The notes beneath the pieces were generated by a model. It was not told the DNA's origin, did no database searches, and was given only the letters and a program-made list of their open reading frames with translations. A stretch of DNA of 64,000 nucleotides, taken from assembly GCF_902859645.1 (NCBI RefSeq), contig NZ_CADIJR010000034.1, forward strand, positions 1-64,000, given 5' to 3'. The first letter of the stretch is position 1. Every line of letters starts with the position of its first letter. This stretch comes from Achromobacter insuavis. GTDB lineage: Bacteria; Pseudomonadota; Gammaproteobacteria; Burkholderiales; Burkholderiaceae_B. Made by a program: the position numbers and the translations under genes. Below, piece by piece: positions 19,191 through 28,271 of the stretch.

Positions 19191-20477
19191 ATGACTACCG
19201 CTGCATCCAACCTGGCCTCGGACGCCGCCGTCCGCCGCCGCGACTGGCAGATCATCCTGCTGATCGGCGTGGCCCACGCTTCGTCGCACTTCTTCCAACT
19301 GGTCCTGCCGTCGCTGTATGTGTCGCTCGGCAACGAGTTCGGGCTGGATTTCGCCCGTCTCGGCCTGCTGGTGTCGACCTTCTACGTGGTCTCGGGCATC
19401 GGCCAGGCCTCGTCCGGCTTCGTGGTGGACCGCATCGGCGCGCGGCCGGTGTTGTGGTTCGGCCTGTCGTGCTTCGTGCTGTCGGGCCTGCTGATCGGCT
19501 CGGCCACCGGCTACACCATGCTGATGGCGGCCGCCGTGGTCGGCGGCATCGGCAATTCGGTATTCCACCCGGCCGACTATTCCATCATCAACCACCGCAT
19601 CACGGCGCCGCGCCTGGGCCACGCTTTTTCCGCCCACGGCCTGACCGGCAACCTGGGCTGGGCCCTCACGCCCGTGTTCATGACCTCGATCACGCTGCTG
19701 GCCAACTGGCGCGTGGCGGCCTACAGCGCCGCCGCGCTGGTGGCCTTCGTGCTGCTGCTGACCGTGCTGGGCCGCCACCTGCTGGGCGGCGCGGAGCCGG
19801 CCCAGGCGGACGACGCCAAGGCTGGCGCGCGCGCCGTGCCCAAGCCGCAGGAGGGCGTGCTGACGACCCTGGCCACGCTGCTGTCCAAGCCGGCGCTGTG
19901 GGGCGCGTTCCTGTTTTTCGCCTGCACCTCGATCGCGCTGTCGTCGGTGCAGAACTACACCATTCCGCTGCTGGGCCAGCTGTACGACCTGTCCAAGGTG
20001 GCGGCCAGCTCGGCGCTGTCCGGCTACATGGTGGCGTCGGCGGTGGGCATGGCGGCCGGCGGCTTCCTGGTGTCGGCCAATCCGCGCACCGAACGCACGG
20101 TGATGGTGGCGCTGATCCTGGCCGGCCTGACGCTGGTGGTGCTGGCGCTGGGCCTGGTGCCGGCGCTGTTCGCCGCGCCGGTGGTGGCGCTGGCCGGTTT
20201 CTGCTCGGGCGTGGCCGCGCCGTCGCGCGACATGCTGATCCGGCGGGTGACGCCGAAGGGCTCGACCGGCTCGGTCTATGGCCTGGTGTATTCCGGCATG
20301 GACGTCGGCTCGGCGCTGGGGCCGCTGGCCTTCGGCCTGCTGCTGGACGCCGGCCTGCGCCAGGGCCCGTGGATCGGCGCGGGCGTGGCGTTCACCGCCG
20401 CCGCGCTGCTGGCGCAGTGGATCGCGGTGCAGGCGCGCCGGGCGGATCCCGCCGCCGCGGTGCCGGCGCGTTCCTGA
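19191..20477 (+). CDS. MFS transporter
   Basis: A 428-residue major facilitator with about twelve hydrophobic segments and the loop 2-3 motif GFVVDRIGARPVLW. The segments HASSHFFQLVLPSLYV and NSVFHPADYSIINHR are typical of the fosmidomycin-resistance-like (FsR) branch. Substrate is unknown; drug or small organic anion export is a guess from that similarity. The start ATG 19191 is where conservation begins; the frame is open further upstream. A strong terminator follows, separating it from the convergent dehydrogenase gene. Confidence 0.85.
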   Translation: MTTAASNLASDAAVRRRDWQIILLIGVAHASSHFFQLVLPSLYVSLGNEFGLDFARLGLLVSTFYVVSGIGQASSGFVVDRIGARPVLWFGLSCFVLSGLLIGSATGYTMLMAAAVVGGIGNSVFHPADYSIINHRITAPRLGHAFSAHGLTGNLGWALTPVFMTSITLLANWRVAAYSAAALVAFVLLLTVLGRHLLGGAEPAQADDAKAGARAVPKPQEGVLTTLATLLSKPALWGAFLFFACTSIALSSVQNYTIPLLGQLYDLSKVAASSALSGYMVASAVGMAAGGFLVSANPRTERTVMVALILAGLTLVVLALGLVPALFAAPVVALAGFCSGVAAPSRDMLIRRVTPKGSTGSVYGLVYSGMDVGSALGPLAFGLLLDAGLRQGPWIGAGVAFTAAALLAQWIAVQARRADPAAAVPARS

Positions 20478-20502
20478 CGCCGAGCGTCGTCGCATCAAGC
20501 AG

Positions 20503-20528
20503 AACGCCGCCCTCGGGCGGCGTTTTTT
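20503..20528 (+). terminator. Rho-independent terminator after the MFS gene
   Basis: A perfect 9-bp stem AACGCCGCC/GGCGGCGTT with a four-base loop runs into a T tract (TTTTTT ending at 20528). It lies 26 bases after the MFS stop codon. Confidence 0.9.
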
Positions 20529-20582
20529 CTTGGGCGCGGCGGATCCGCCATCGCCCGCAAAGGGGCGCTGGTCGCGGCCGGA

Positions 20583-21659
20583 TCAGCCGCGCGCCTCGAT
20601 ATGGGCGGCGATCGCGCGGCCGATGTCCTCGGTGCGGGCCTGGCCGCCCAGGTCGGGCGTGCGCGGGCCGTCCTTCAGGCAGTGCTCGATGGCCGCCAGG
20701 ATGGCGTCGTGCGCGTCCTGGCTGCCCAGGAACTGCAGCATCAGCGCGCCCGACCAGATCATGGCGATGGGGTTGGCGATGCCCTTGCCGTAGATGTCCG
20801 GGGCCGAGCCGTGCACCGGCTCGAACAGCGAGGGGAAGGCGCGTTCCGGGTTCAGGTTGGCCGACGGCGCGATGCCGATGGTGCCGGTGCAGGCCGGACC
20901 CAGGTCCGACAGGATGTCGCCGAACAGATTGGACGCCACCACCACGTCGAAGCGCTGCGGCTGCAGCACGAAGCGCGCGGCCAGGATGTCGATGTGCTGC
21001 TTGTCGGTCTTGACGTCCGGATACTGCTGGCCGACGGCGTCGGCGCGCTCGTCCCACCACGGCATGCTGATGGCGATGCCGTTGCTCTTGGTGGCGATGG
21101 TGAGCTGCTTGCGCTGGCGGCGGTTGGCCAGCTCGAAGGCGTAGCGCATGACGCGGTCGGTGCCGTGGCGGGTGAAGACCGATTCCTGGATCACGATCTC
21201 GCGCTCGGTGCCGGAGAACAGGCGGCCGCCCAGGTTGGTGTATTCGCCCTCGGTGTTCTCGCGCACGATGAAGAAGTCGATGTTGCCCGGGCGCTGGCCG
21301 GCCAGGGGGCAGGGCACGCCCTCGAACAATCGGACCGGACGCAGGTTGATGTACTGGTCGAATTCGCGGCGGAATTTCAGCAGCGAGCCCCACAGCGAGA
21401 CGTGGTCCGGCACCGTGGCGGGCCAGCCGACCGCGCCGAAGAAGATGGCGTCGTAGCCCTGCAACTGTTCCTTCCAGTCCGCCGGCATCATCTCGCCGTG
21501 CTGCGCGTAGTACTCGCAGTTGGCCCAGGGGAAGGTGTCGATCTGCAGCGTCAGGCCGAAGCGGCGGGCGGCGGCCTCGACGGCGCGCAGGCCTTCGGGC
21601 AGGACTTCATTGCCGATGCCGTCGCCGGCGATGGCTGCGATTTTGTGGACGTGGGACAT
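20583..21659 (-). CDS. Tartrate dehydrogenase/decarboxylase or D-malate dehydrogenase
   Basis: A 358-residue NAD-dependent beta-decarboxylating dehydrogenase. It starts HKIAAIAGDGIGNEVLPEG (nucleotide-fold entry). Metal and substrate residues lie in VVASNLFGDILSDLG and the C-terminal motif is EPVHGSAPDIYGKGIANP. The segment ENTEGEYTNLGGRLF marks the TtuC/DmlA branch rather than LeuB or Icd. It oxidises tartrate or D-malate. The start at 21659 is used because the family N-terminus begins there. A divergently read LysR gene 139 bases away is the likely activator, as in the E. coli dmlA/dmlR pair. Confidence 0.9.
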   Translation of the reverse strand: MSHVHKIAAIAGDGIGNEVLPEGLRAVEAAARRFGLTLQIDTFPWANCEYYAQHGEMMPADWKEQLQGYDAIFFGAVGWPATVPDHVSLWGSLLKFRREFDQYINLRPVRLFEGVPCPLAGQRPGNIDFFIVRENTEGEYTNLGGRLFSGTEREIVIQESVFTRHGTDRVMRYAFELANRRQRKQLTIATKSNGIAISMPWWDERADAVGQQYPDVKTDKQHIDILAARFVLQPQRFDVVVASNLFGDILSDLGPACTGTIGIAPSANLNPERAFPSLFEPVHGSAPDIYGKGIANPIAMIWSGALMLQFLGSQDAHDAILAAIEHCLKDGPRTPDLGGQARTEDIGRAIAAHIEARG

Positions 21660-21738
21660 GGAGAGGGACCTGAAAAGGGAAGGGGAAAGGGCGTCCCGCG
21701 CCGCGCCATCGGGCGCGTTGCGGGGGATGGCAGCCATG

Positions 21739-21752
21739 GTAGGCGTGCCTAC
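21739..21752. promoter_or_regulatory. Palindrome in the divergent dehydrogenase/LysR promoter
   Basis: GTAGGC-GT-GCCTAC is a perfect 6-bp inverted repeat in the 139-base divergent gap (21660-21798), about 46 bases before the LysR start. It is a plausible binding site for the adjacent LysR protein. Confidence 0.45.
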
Positions 21753-21798
21753 AGTCCATCTACAATGACCCGTCGCGTGAAATGAATATGCACGAATC

Positions 21799-22707
21799 AT
21801 GAATAATGACCTGCTGCCCGCCGACCTGCGCGTCTTCAACGCGGTGGTGCGCGCCTCCAGCTTTTCCCGGGCCGCCGAAGACCTGGGCATGTCGGCCGCC
21901 TACGTCACCAAGCGCATCCGGCTGCTCGAAGCCAGCCTCGGTACGCCCCTATTCCACCGCACCACGCGCCGCGTGGTGGTGAGCGAGGCGGGCGAGCGCG
22001 TCTACCACTGGGCCCAGCGCATCCTCGACGACGTCGATCACCTGGTCGAGGAGGTCGGCGTCACGCGCCGCGAGCCGCGCGGGCTGCTGCGCATCTGCAG
22101 CAGTTTCGGCTTCGGGCGGCGGGTGGTGGCGCCCGCGCTGTCGGCGTTCGTGTCGCGCCATCCCGCGGTGCAGGTGCGCTTCGAGGTGTTCGACCGGCTG
22201 GTCGACGTGGCGGCCGAGGGCTACGACCTGGACGTGCGGGTCGGCGACGACATCGCGCCGCACGTGATCGCGCGCAAGCTCGCGGCCAATCACCGGTTGC
22301 TGTGCGCGGCGCCGTCGTACCTGGCCGAGCGCGGCGCGCCGCGCAAGCTGGACGATCTGGCGGCGCACGATTGCCTGGTGATCAAGGAGCGCGACCATCC
22401 CTTCGGCGTCTGGCGCATGCGGCGCGGCGAGCGCGAGCACACCGTCAAGGTGCGCGGGCCGCTGTCGGCCAACAATGGCGAGATGGTGGTGCAGTGGGCG
22501 GTGGACGGGCGCGGCATCATCCTGCGGTCGGCCTGGGACGTGGGCCCGCTGATCGCCGCCGGCAAGCTGGTGCCGGTGCTGCCGCAGTACCGCCAGGAGG
22601 CCAACATCTGGGCGGTGTACCCGGCGCGGCTGAACGCCTCGGCCAAGGTGCGGGTGTGCGTGGATTTCCTGGAGGCGCATCTGCGCCAGCTGGATGCTGG
22701 CGTCTGA
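21799..22707 (+). CDS. LysR-family transcriptional regulator
   Basis: A 302-residue LTTR. The N-terminal winged helix (about 5-65, with FSRAAEDLGMSAAYVTKRI and TPLFHRTTRRVVVSEAG) binds DNA; a periplasmic-binding-protein-like effector domain occupies about 90-295. It is transcribed away from the tartrate/malate dehydrogenase gene, the usual arrangement for an LTTR and its target. The effector is presumably tartrate, malate or a related hydroxy acid, by context. Its start is ATG 21799. Confidence 0.93.
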   Translation: MNNDLLPADLRVFNAVVRASSFSRAAEDLGMSAAYVTKRIRLLEASLGTPLFHRTTRRVVVSEAGERVYHWAQRILDDVDHLVEEVGVTRREPRGLLRICSSFGFGRRVVAPALSAFVSRHPAVQVRFEVFDRLVDVAAEGYDLDVRVGDDIAPHVIARKLAANHRLLCAAPSYLAERGAPRKLDDLAAHDCLVIKERDHPFGVWRMRRGEREHTVKVRGPLSANNGEMVVQWAVDGRGIILRSAWDVGPLIAAGKLVPVLPQYRQEANIWAVYPARLNASAKVRVCVDFLEAHLRQLDAGV

Positions 22708-22851
22708 CAATTGAACCCCGCGCCGGACACCGCGCGGCGACAGGCCGGCCTGCCCGGTTTGCGTCAGGTCAAGCCTCCATGGCGGGGCGCGGCAGGGCGC
22801 CGGCGCGCTTGACGCATCGCAAGCCGCCTGGCGGCCCGCTCCGCTGTAATG

Positions 22852-22870
22852 ACCTTGAGAACGACAAGGT
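22852..22870. promoter_or_regulatory. Inverted repeat upstream of the cytochrome c peroxidase gene
   Basis: ACCTTG (22852-22857) and CAAGGT (22865-22870) form a perfect 6-bp dyad with a 7-base spacer, 20 bases before the peroxidase ATG. The 182-base gap 22708-22889 holds no gene. No canonical FNR box is present here, which is notable for this gene family. Confidence 0.4.
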
Positions 22871-22889
22871 TATTCAACAGGAGAAAGCC

Positions 22890-23894
22890 ATGAGAAAGAA
22901 GCACGCGATGCTCGCGGCGGGTGTCGTCATTGCGCTGTGGGCGGGCCAGGCGTCGGGCGCGCCGCGGCAGGAACCGATCCAGCCGATCGAGGCGGCGGTG
23001 ATCAAGGACCCGGCCAAGGTGGAGCTGGGTAAGAAGCTGTTCTTCGACCCGCGCCTGTCGCGCTCCGGCGCGATCTCCTGTAATTCCTGCCACAACCTGG
23101 GCATGGGCGGCTCCGACAACCTGAAGGCGTCGATCGGCCACAAGTGGCAGCAGGGTTCGATCAATTCGCCGACGGTGCTCAATTCCAGCCTGAACATCGC
23201 CCAGTTCTGGGACGGCCGCGCCAAGGACCTGCGCGAGCAGGCCGGCGGCCCGATCGCCAATCCGATGGAAATGGCCTCCACCCATGAACTGGCGGTGCAG
23301 GTGCTCAATTCCATTCCGGGCTACCGCGCCGAATTCAAGCAGGTGTTCGGCAAGGACGACATCACCATCGACGAGGTGACCGGCGCGCTGGCCGCCTTCG
23401 AGGAAACGCTGGTGACGCCGAACTCGCGCTTTGACCAGTGGCTCAAGGGCGACGACAAGGCGCTGACGGTGAAGGAGCTGGCCGGCTACACGCTGTTCAA
23501 GAACAGCGGCTGCGTGGCGTGCCACAACGGCGTGGCGGTGGGCGGCAACTCGTTCCAGAAGATGGGGCTGGTGGCGCCGTACCAGACCGACAACAAGGCC
23601 GAGGGCCGCGCCGCCGTCACCGGCAAGGATGCCGACCGCTTCAACTTCAAGGTGCCGACGCTGCGCAACGTGGCGCTGACCTATCCGTACTTCCATGACG
23701 GCGAGGCCGCCACGCTGACGCAGGCGGTGGACGTGATGGGCCGGTTGCAGCTGGGCCGCACCTTCACGCCGGACGAGAACGCGCAGATCGTGGCGTTCCT
23801 GAAGACGCTGACGGGCGACCAGCCGGCGATCCAGTATCCGCTGCTGCCGCCATCGGCGGACGATACGCCGCGGCCGGCGCCGTTCGTGAAGTAG
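22890..23894 (+). CDS. Di-haem cytochrome c peroxidase
   Basis: A 334-residue periplasmic peroxidase reducing hydrogen peroxide with electrons from cytochrome c. A signal peptide (about 1-23) precedes two haem c sites, CNSCH (Cys64) and CVACH (about residue 210), the low- and high-potential haems. FFDPRLSRSGAISCNSCHN and FKVPTLRNVALTYPYFHDG are hallmarks of the CcpA/MauG family. The start ATG 22890 follows AGGAG at 22879-22883. It is single-gene and ended by strong hairpins. Without the MauG-specific Tyr ligand being checked, a peroxidase is the better call. Confidence 0.93.
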   Translation: MRKKHAMLAAGVVIALWAGQASGAPRQEPIQPIEAAVIKDPAKVELGKKLFFDPRLSRSGAISCNSCHNLGMGGSDNLKASIGHKWQQGSINSPTVLNSSLNIAQFWDGRAKDLREQAGGPIANPMEMASTHELAVQVLNSIPGYRAEFKQVFGKDDITIDEVTGALAAFEETLVTPNSRFDQWLKGDDKALTVKELAGYTLFKNSGCVACHNGVAVGGNSFQKMGLVAPYQTDNKAEGRAAVTGKDADRFNFKVPTLRNVALTYPYFHDGEAATLTQAVDVMGRLQLGRTFTPDENAQIVAFLKTLTGDQPAIQYPLLPPSADDTPRPAPFVK

Positions 23895-23932
23895 GGAGGG
23901 GGGCGGCGCCGTCGGGGGCGCCGCCTGTGAAG

Positions 23933-23971
23933 GGCGTCGTTCGCCTCGGGGCGGACGACGCCTGCTTTTTT
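23933..23971 (+). terminator. Terminator after the cytochrome c peroxidase gene
   Basis: A 13-bp stem (GGCGTCGT-T-CGCC pairing with GGCG-G-ACGACGCC, one wobble) with a four-base loop precedes six T residues at 23966-23971. A second hairpin (GGCGGCGCC/GGCGCCGCC, 23902-23925) lies just upstream. The T tract touches the stop codon of the convergent queF. Confidence 0.88.
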
Positions 23972-24794
23972 ACTGGCGCACCGTGCGCACGTCGGCCGGC
24001 GGCGTCGTCTCGACGTTGCTGCGCCACGGGTTGATGTCCAGCCCGCCGCGCCGCGTGTAGCGCGCATAGACCGTCAGTTGCTCGGGCGCGCAGGCCTGCA
24101 TGATGTCGGTGAAGATGCGTTCCACGCAGTGCTCGTGGAACTCGGCGTGCTGGCGGAACGAGATCACGTAGCGCAGCAGCGACTCGCGGTCGATCGGCTT
24201 GCCGCGGTAGCGGACCTGCACGCTGGCCCAGTCGGGCTGGCCGGTCACCGGGCAGTTGGATTTCAGCAGGCGCGAGCACAGGGTTTCCTCGACCACGTCG
24301 CCCGGGCGGTTGCGCAGCAGCTGCGGCGCCGGCTCGTAGGTGTCGATCTCGATGTCGAGCTTGTCTATATAGATACCGTCGAGTTCGCCCATCCGCAGTT
24401 CGCCGAAGCGCTGCGGCAGGATGAAGTCCAGCCCCACGGGGGCGCCGGCGGCGGCGCTCAGGTCGCGCTCCAGCCGGCCGCGCAACGCGGCCGAGTTGAC
24501 CAGCCGGGTCTGGTTGAACGAGTTCAGGTACAGCTTGAACGACTTGGACTCGATGATGTTGGGGCTGTCGGCCGGCACCGAGAACGTGGCCATCGCCACC
24601 CGCGGCTTGCCCTTGGCGTCGAGCCAGGACAACTCATAGGCGTTCCACAGGTCGACGCCGGTGAATGGCAGCGGGCCGCTCGCCAGGTTGAGCGCCTCGC
24701 GGTTGTGGGCGCGGGCGATGGGGAACAGCAGCGAGGGGTCGTATTGCGAGACGTAGGTCACGCTCTGGCCCAGCGGGCCGTGAGACAGCGTCAT
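23970..24794 (-). CDS. queF: NADPH-dependent 7-cyano-7-deazaguanine reductase
   Basis: A 274-residue long-form (YqcD-type) QueF, which reduces preQ0 to preQ1 in queuosine biosynthesis. It has two T-fold halves. The segment [20 protein letters not shown] contains the active-site Cys and following Asp, and [16 protein letters not shown] closes the second half. [14 protein letters not shown] in the N-terminal half is the QueF substrate motif. The Met at 24794 is used; the frame extends upstream by 30 residues without family similarity. It is convergent with the peroxidase gene. Confidence 0.95.
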   Translation of the reverse strand: MTLSHGPLGQSVTYVSQYDPSLLFPIARAHNREALNLASGPLPFTGVDLWNAYELSWLDAKGKPRVAMATFSVPADSPNIIESKSFKLYLNSFNQTRLVNSAALRGRLERDLSAAAGAPVGLDFILPQRFGELRMGELDGIYIDKLDIEIDTYEPAPQLLRNRPGDVVEETLCSRLLKSNCPVTGQPDWASVQVRYRGKPIDRESLLRYVISFRQHAEFHEHCVERIFTDIMQACAPEQLTVYARYTRRGGLDINPWRSNVETTPPADVRTVRQ

Positions 24795-25116
24795 GGAAAG
24801 GTCGTCGGAAAACGTGGAGATGACCGCATTGTAGGCGGTCACGAACGCTTCATTTTTCGCATCATGAAACGCCGCTCCCGGCATGTGAAAGTTCGTGCTG
24901 CGCCGCCGCGCAAGGGCATTTCACGGATGACAATTGCGTTCCGCAATGCGGAATGAGCGAAATAACTTATTGATTTATATAAATAATATTTTTCCTCTTA
25001 TATAAGAGGCGCGGCCACATTGCTCCGCAGCACAGGCATAGACTTTCTCCAACGATTCACGCAATGCAACCCCGAAGTTTTCTTGCCTTTTCAGCCATAG
25101 ACCAAGGAGCATGACC
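24795..25116. promoter_or_regulatory. queF/aceA divergent intergenic region with palindromic operator
   Basis: This 322-base gap holds no gene. TTCCGC-AAT-GCGGAA at 24939-24953 is a perfect dyad of a form used by IclR-type repressors, apt for a glyoxylate-shunt gene. An AT-rich stretch (about 24961-25012, with TTTATATAAATAATA) probably carries the aceA promoter. The site and regulator are inferred from sequence only. Confidence 0.55.
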
Positions 25117-26436
<1,320 letters not shown>

Positions 26437-26460
26437 GCCGGACGGGATTGATTTTGCAGT

Positions 26461-26482
26461 TGCTGTTGTAGTGCTGTTGTAG
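26461..26482 (+). repeat. Tandem 11-bp duplication before the aceA terminator
   Basis: TGCTGTTGTAG occurs twice in direct succession (26461-26471 and 26472-26482), in the short gap between the aceA stop and its terminator. It is probably a replication-slippage duplication. Confidence 0.85.
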
Positions 26483-26492
26483 GGTGGATTCA

Positions 26493-26519
26493 GGGTGCCT
26501 GCGGGCACCCTCTTTTTTT
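26493..26519 (+). terminator. Rho-independent terminator of aceA
   Basis: GGGTGCC-TGCG-GGCACCC forms a 7-bp stem with a tetraloop, followed by TCTTTTTTT. Confidence 0.92.
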
Positions 26520-26563
26520 GCGGCGGGGGCGGCTGGTCGCCAGCGGTTCACGCCGCGGGCGCG

Positions 26564-27343
26564 CTAGCGCTGCGCCGCCAGGTAGGCGCCGGGCGCCTGG
26601 CCCAGCACGCGCCGGAACGCGCTGGTGAACGCGCTCGGGCTGGCGTAGCCCAGGTCCAGCGCGACGCGGGTCACGGGCTGGCCCTGGCTCAGGCGCTCGA
26701 TCGCGGTCAGCAGGCAGGCCTGCTGGCGCCAGGCGCCGAAGCTGACGCCGGTCTCGGCGCGGAACTGGCGGGTGAAGGTGCGCCGGCTCATGCCGGCCGC
26801 GGCCGCCATCGTATCCAGGTCCGCCGTGATCGACGGCGCCGCGAACAGCGCGCGGCAGGCGCGCGCCAGGCGCGGGTCGGCGGGCAGCGGCGCGTGCAGC
26901 GAGAGCGCCGGCATGGCGGCGATTTCGGCCGCCAGCAATGCCATCAGCTTGCCGGCGCGGCCATCGAGGTCGTAGAGCGCGGGCAGGTCGACGGCTTCGT
27001 CGAGCAGGTGACGCAGCAGCGGCGAGACGGCGCGGACCTGGCATTGCGCGGGCAGGCGCAAGGCCCGCGCGGCTGCGTCGGTGAGGAAGGTGTTGAGCAT
27101 GGTCACCACGCCGCCCATGGTCATCTGGTGATCCATGCCCGCCGGCACCCAGCAGGCGCGTTGCGGCGGCACCAGCCAGTGGCCTGTCGGCGTGGCCACG
27201 CTGATGGCGCCGCGTGCGGCGTAGGCGAACTGGCCGCGGCGGTGGGCGTGCGGCGGGAAGGTCAGACCGGCCGGATAGTCGCAGGCCGTCACCACCACGT
27301 CGCGCGGAATGTCCTCGTAGGGATCGACCAGGGTATTGCGCAT
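26564..27343 (-). CDS. AraC-family transcriptional regulator
   Basis: A 259-residue regulator with an N-terminal cupin-type sensing domain (about 1-100, with TFPPHAHRRGQFAYAARG and LVPPQRACWVPAG) and a C-terminal double helix-turn-helix (about 160-255, MAAAAGMSRRTFTRQFRAE and VALDLGYASPSAFTSAFRR). The layout matches the RmlC-like AraC subgroup that controls nearby exporters or hydrolases. It is divergent from the alpha/beta hydrolase gene at 27470, which may be its target. The start at 27343 fits the family N-terminus. Confidence 0.92.
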   Translation of the reverse strand: MRNTLVDPYEDIPRDVVVTACDYPAGLTFPPHAHRRGQFAYAARGAISVATPTGHWLVPPQRACWVPAGMDHQMTMGGVVTMLNTFLTDAAARALRLPAQCQVRAVSPLLRHLLDEAVDLPALYDLDGRAGKLMALLAAEIAAMPALSLHAPLPADPRLARACRALFAAPSITADLDTMAAAAGMSRRTFTRQFRAETGVSFGAWRQQACLLTAIERLSQGQPVTRVALDLGYASPSAFTSAFRRVLGQAPGAYLAAQR

Positions 27344-27469
27344 GGCCCGGATTCTACAGCGGATGACCCTATGTCGAAGGCGGGCCGGCCGCGCCGGGCC
27401 TAGGATGCCGGCATTGCCAATCGCGTCCGCTGTCCCCGGCGACGCATCGCCAGACCCCCAGGAGCCGAC

Positions 27470-28234
27470 ATGGCCAACACTTTCCATCGCGTGGGCCACG
27501 GCCCGCATCCCGTCATCGTGCTGCACGGCTGGTTCGGCGACGCGCGCGCCTTCGAACCGATCGAGCCCTGGCTGTCGGGCGCGGACTTCAGCTACGTCTT
27601 CATGGACTATCGCGGCTACGGCGGCATGCGCGAGGTGGCCGGCGAGCATTCGATCGACGAGATCGCCGCCGATGCGCTGGCGCTGGCCGACGCCTTGGGA
27701 TTCGAGCGCTTCAGCCTGGTGGGCCATTCGATGGGCGGCATGGCGATCGAGTGGGTCGCGGCGCTGGCGCCCGAGCGGGTGCGCGCGCTGGTGCCGGTGG
27801 CCCCGGTGCCGTGCGGCGGCATCGCCATGGCGACGGCCACGCGCGCGCTGTTCGACGGCGCGGCCGATGACCTGGCCGCGCGTCGCGCCATCATCGACCG
27901 CAGCACCGGCGGACGCCTGCCGGCGGCGTGGGTGGCGTGGAAAGCGGCCTATTCCGCCGCGCATTCATCGGCCATGGCCTTCGCCGCCTATCTGCCCGCC
28001 TGGGTCGGGACCGATTTCAGCGACCGCATCGACGGCCGCCATCCGGTGCTGGCCCTGGTGGGCGAGCACGATCCGGTGTTCACGCCGGCGCTGATGGCCG
28101 CGACCTATGCGCGGCGCTATCCGCGCACGACGGTCGAGGTGCTGGGCAATGCCGGGCACTATCCGATGAATGAAACGCCGCTGGCGCTGGCGGCGGCCAT
28201 CGAGCGCTTCCTGCGGACAGCCGCCGGGGACTGA
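27470..28234 (+). CDS. Alpha/beta hydrolase
   Basis: A 254-residue alpha/beta-fold hydrolase without a signal peptide. VIVLHGWFGDARAFEP gives the oxyanion HG motif, GHSMGG the Ser nucleophile, VGEHDPVF the acid Asp, and GNAGHYPMNETP the His. Substrate is unknown. It is divergent from the AraC gene by 126 bases and convergent with the biotin operon, whose last gene ends 37 bases away. It is probably not part of biotin synthesis, because a BioH-like gene sits inside the operon. Confidence 0.88.
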   Translation: MANTFHRVGHGPHPVIVLHGWFGDARAFEPIEPWLSGADFSYVFMDYRGYGGMREVAGEHSIDEIAADALALADALGFERFSLVGHSMGGMAIEWVAALAPERVRALVPVAPVPCGGIAMATATRALFDGAADDLAARRAIIDRSTGGRLPAAWVAWKAAYSAAHSSAMAFAAYLPAWVGTDFSDRIDGRHPVLALVGEHDPVFTPALMAATYARRYPRTTVEVLGNAGHYPMNETPLALAAAIERFLRTAAGD

Positions 28235-28271
28235 GCGCGGCGCACGCGGCGTTGCGCGCAGTCCGCTGCCG

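Noticed and set aside
24364-24373. Palindrome TCTATATAGA that might be an operator
   Set aside because: It lies inside the queF coding sequence far from a promoter and encodes conserved residues (IYID).
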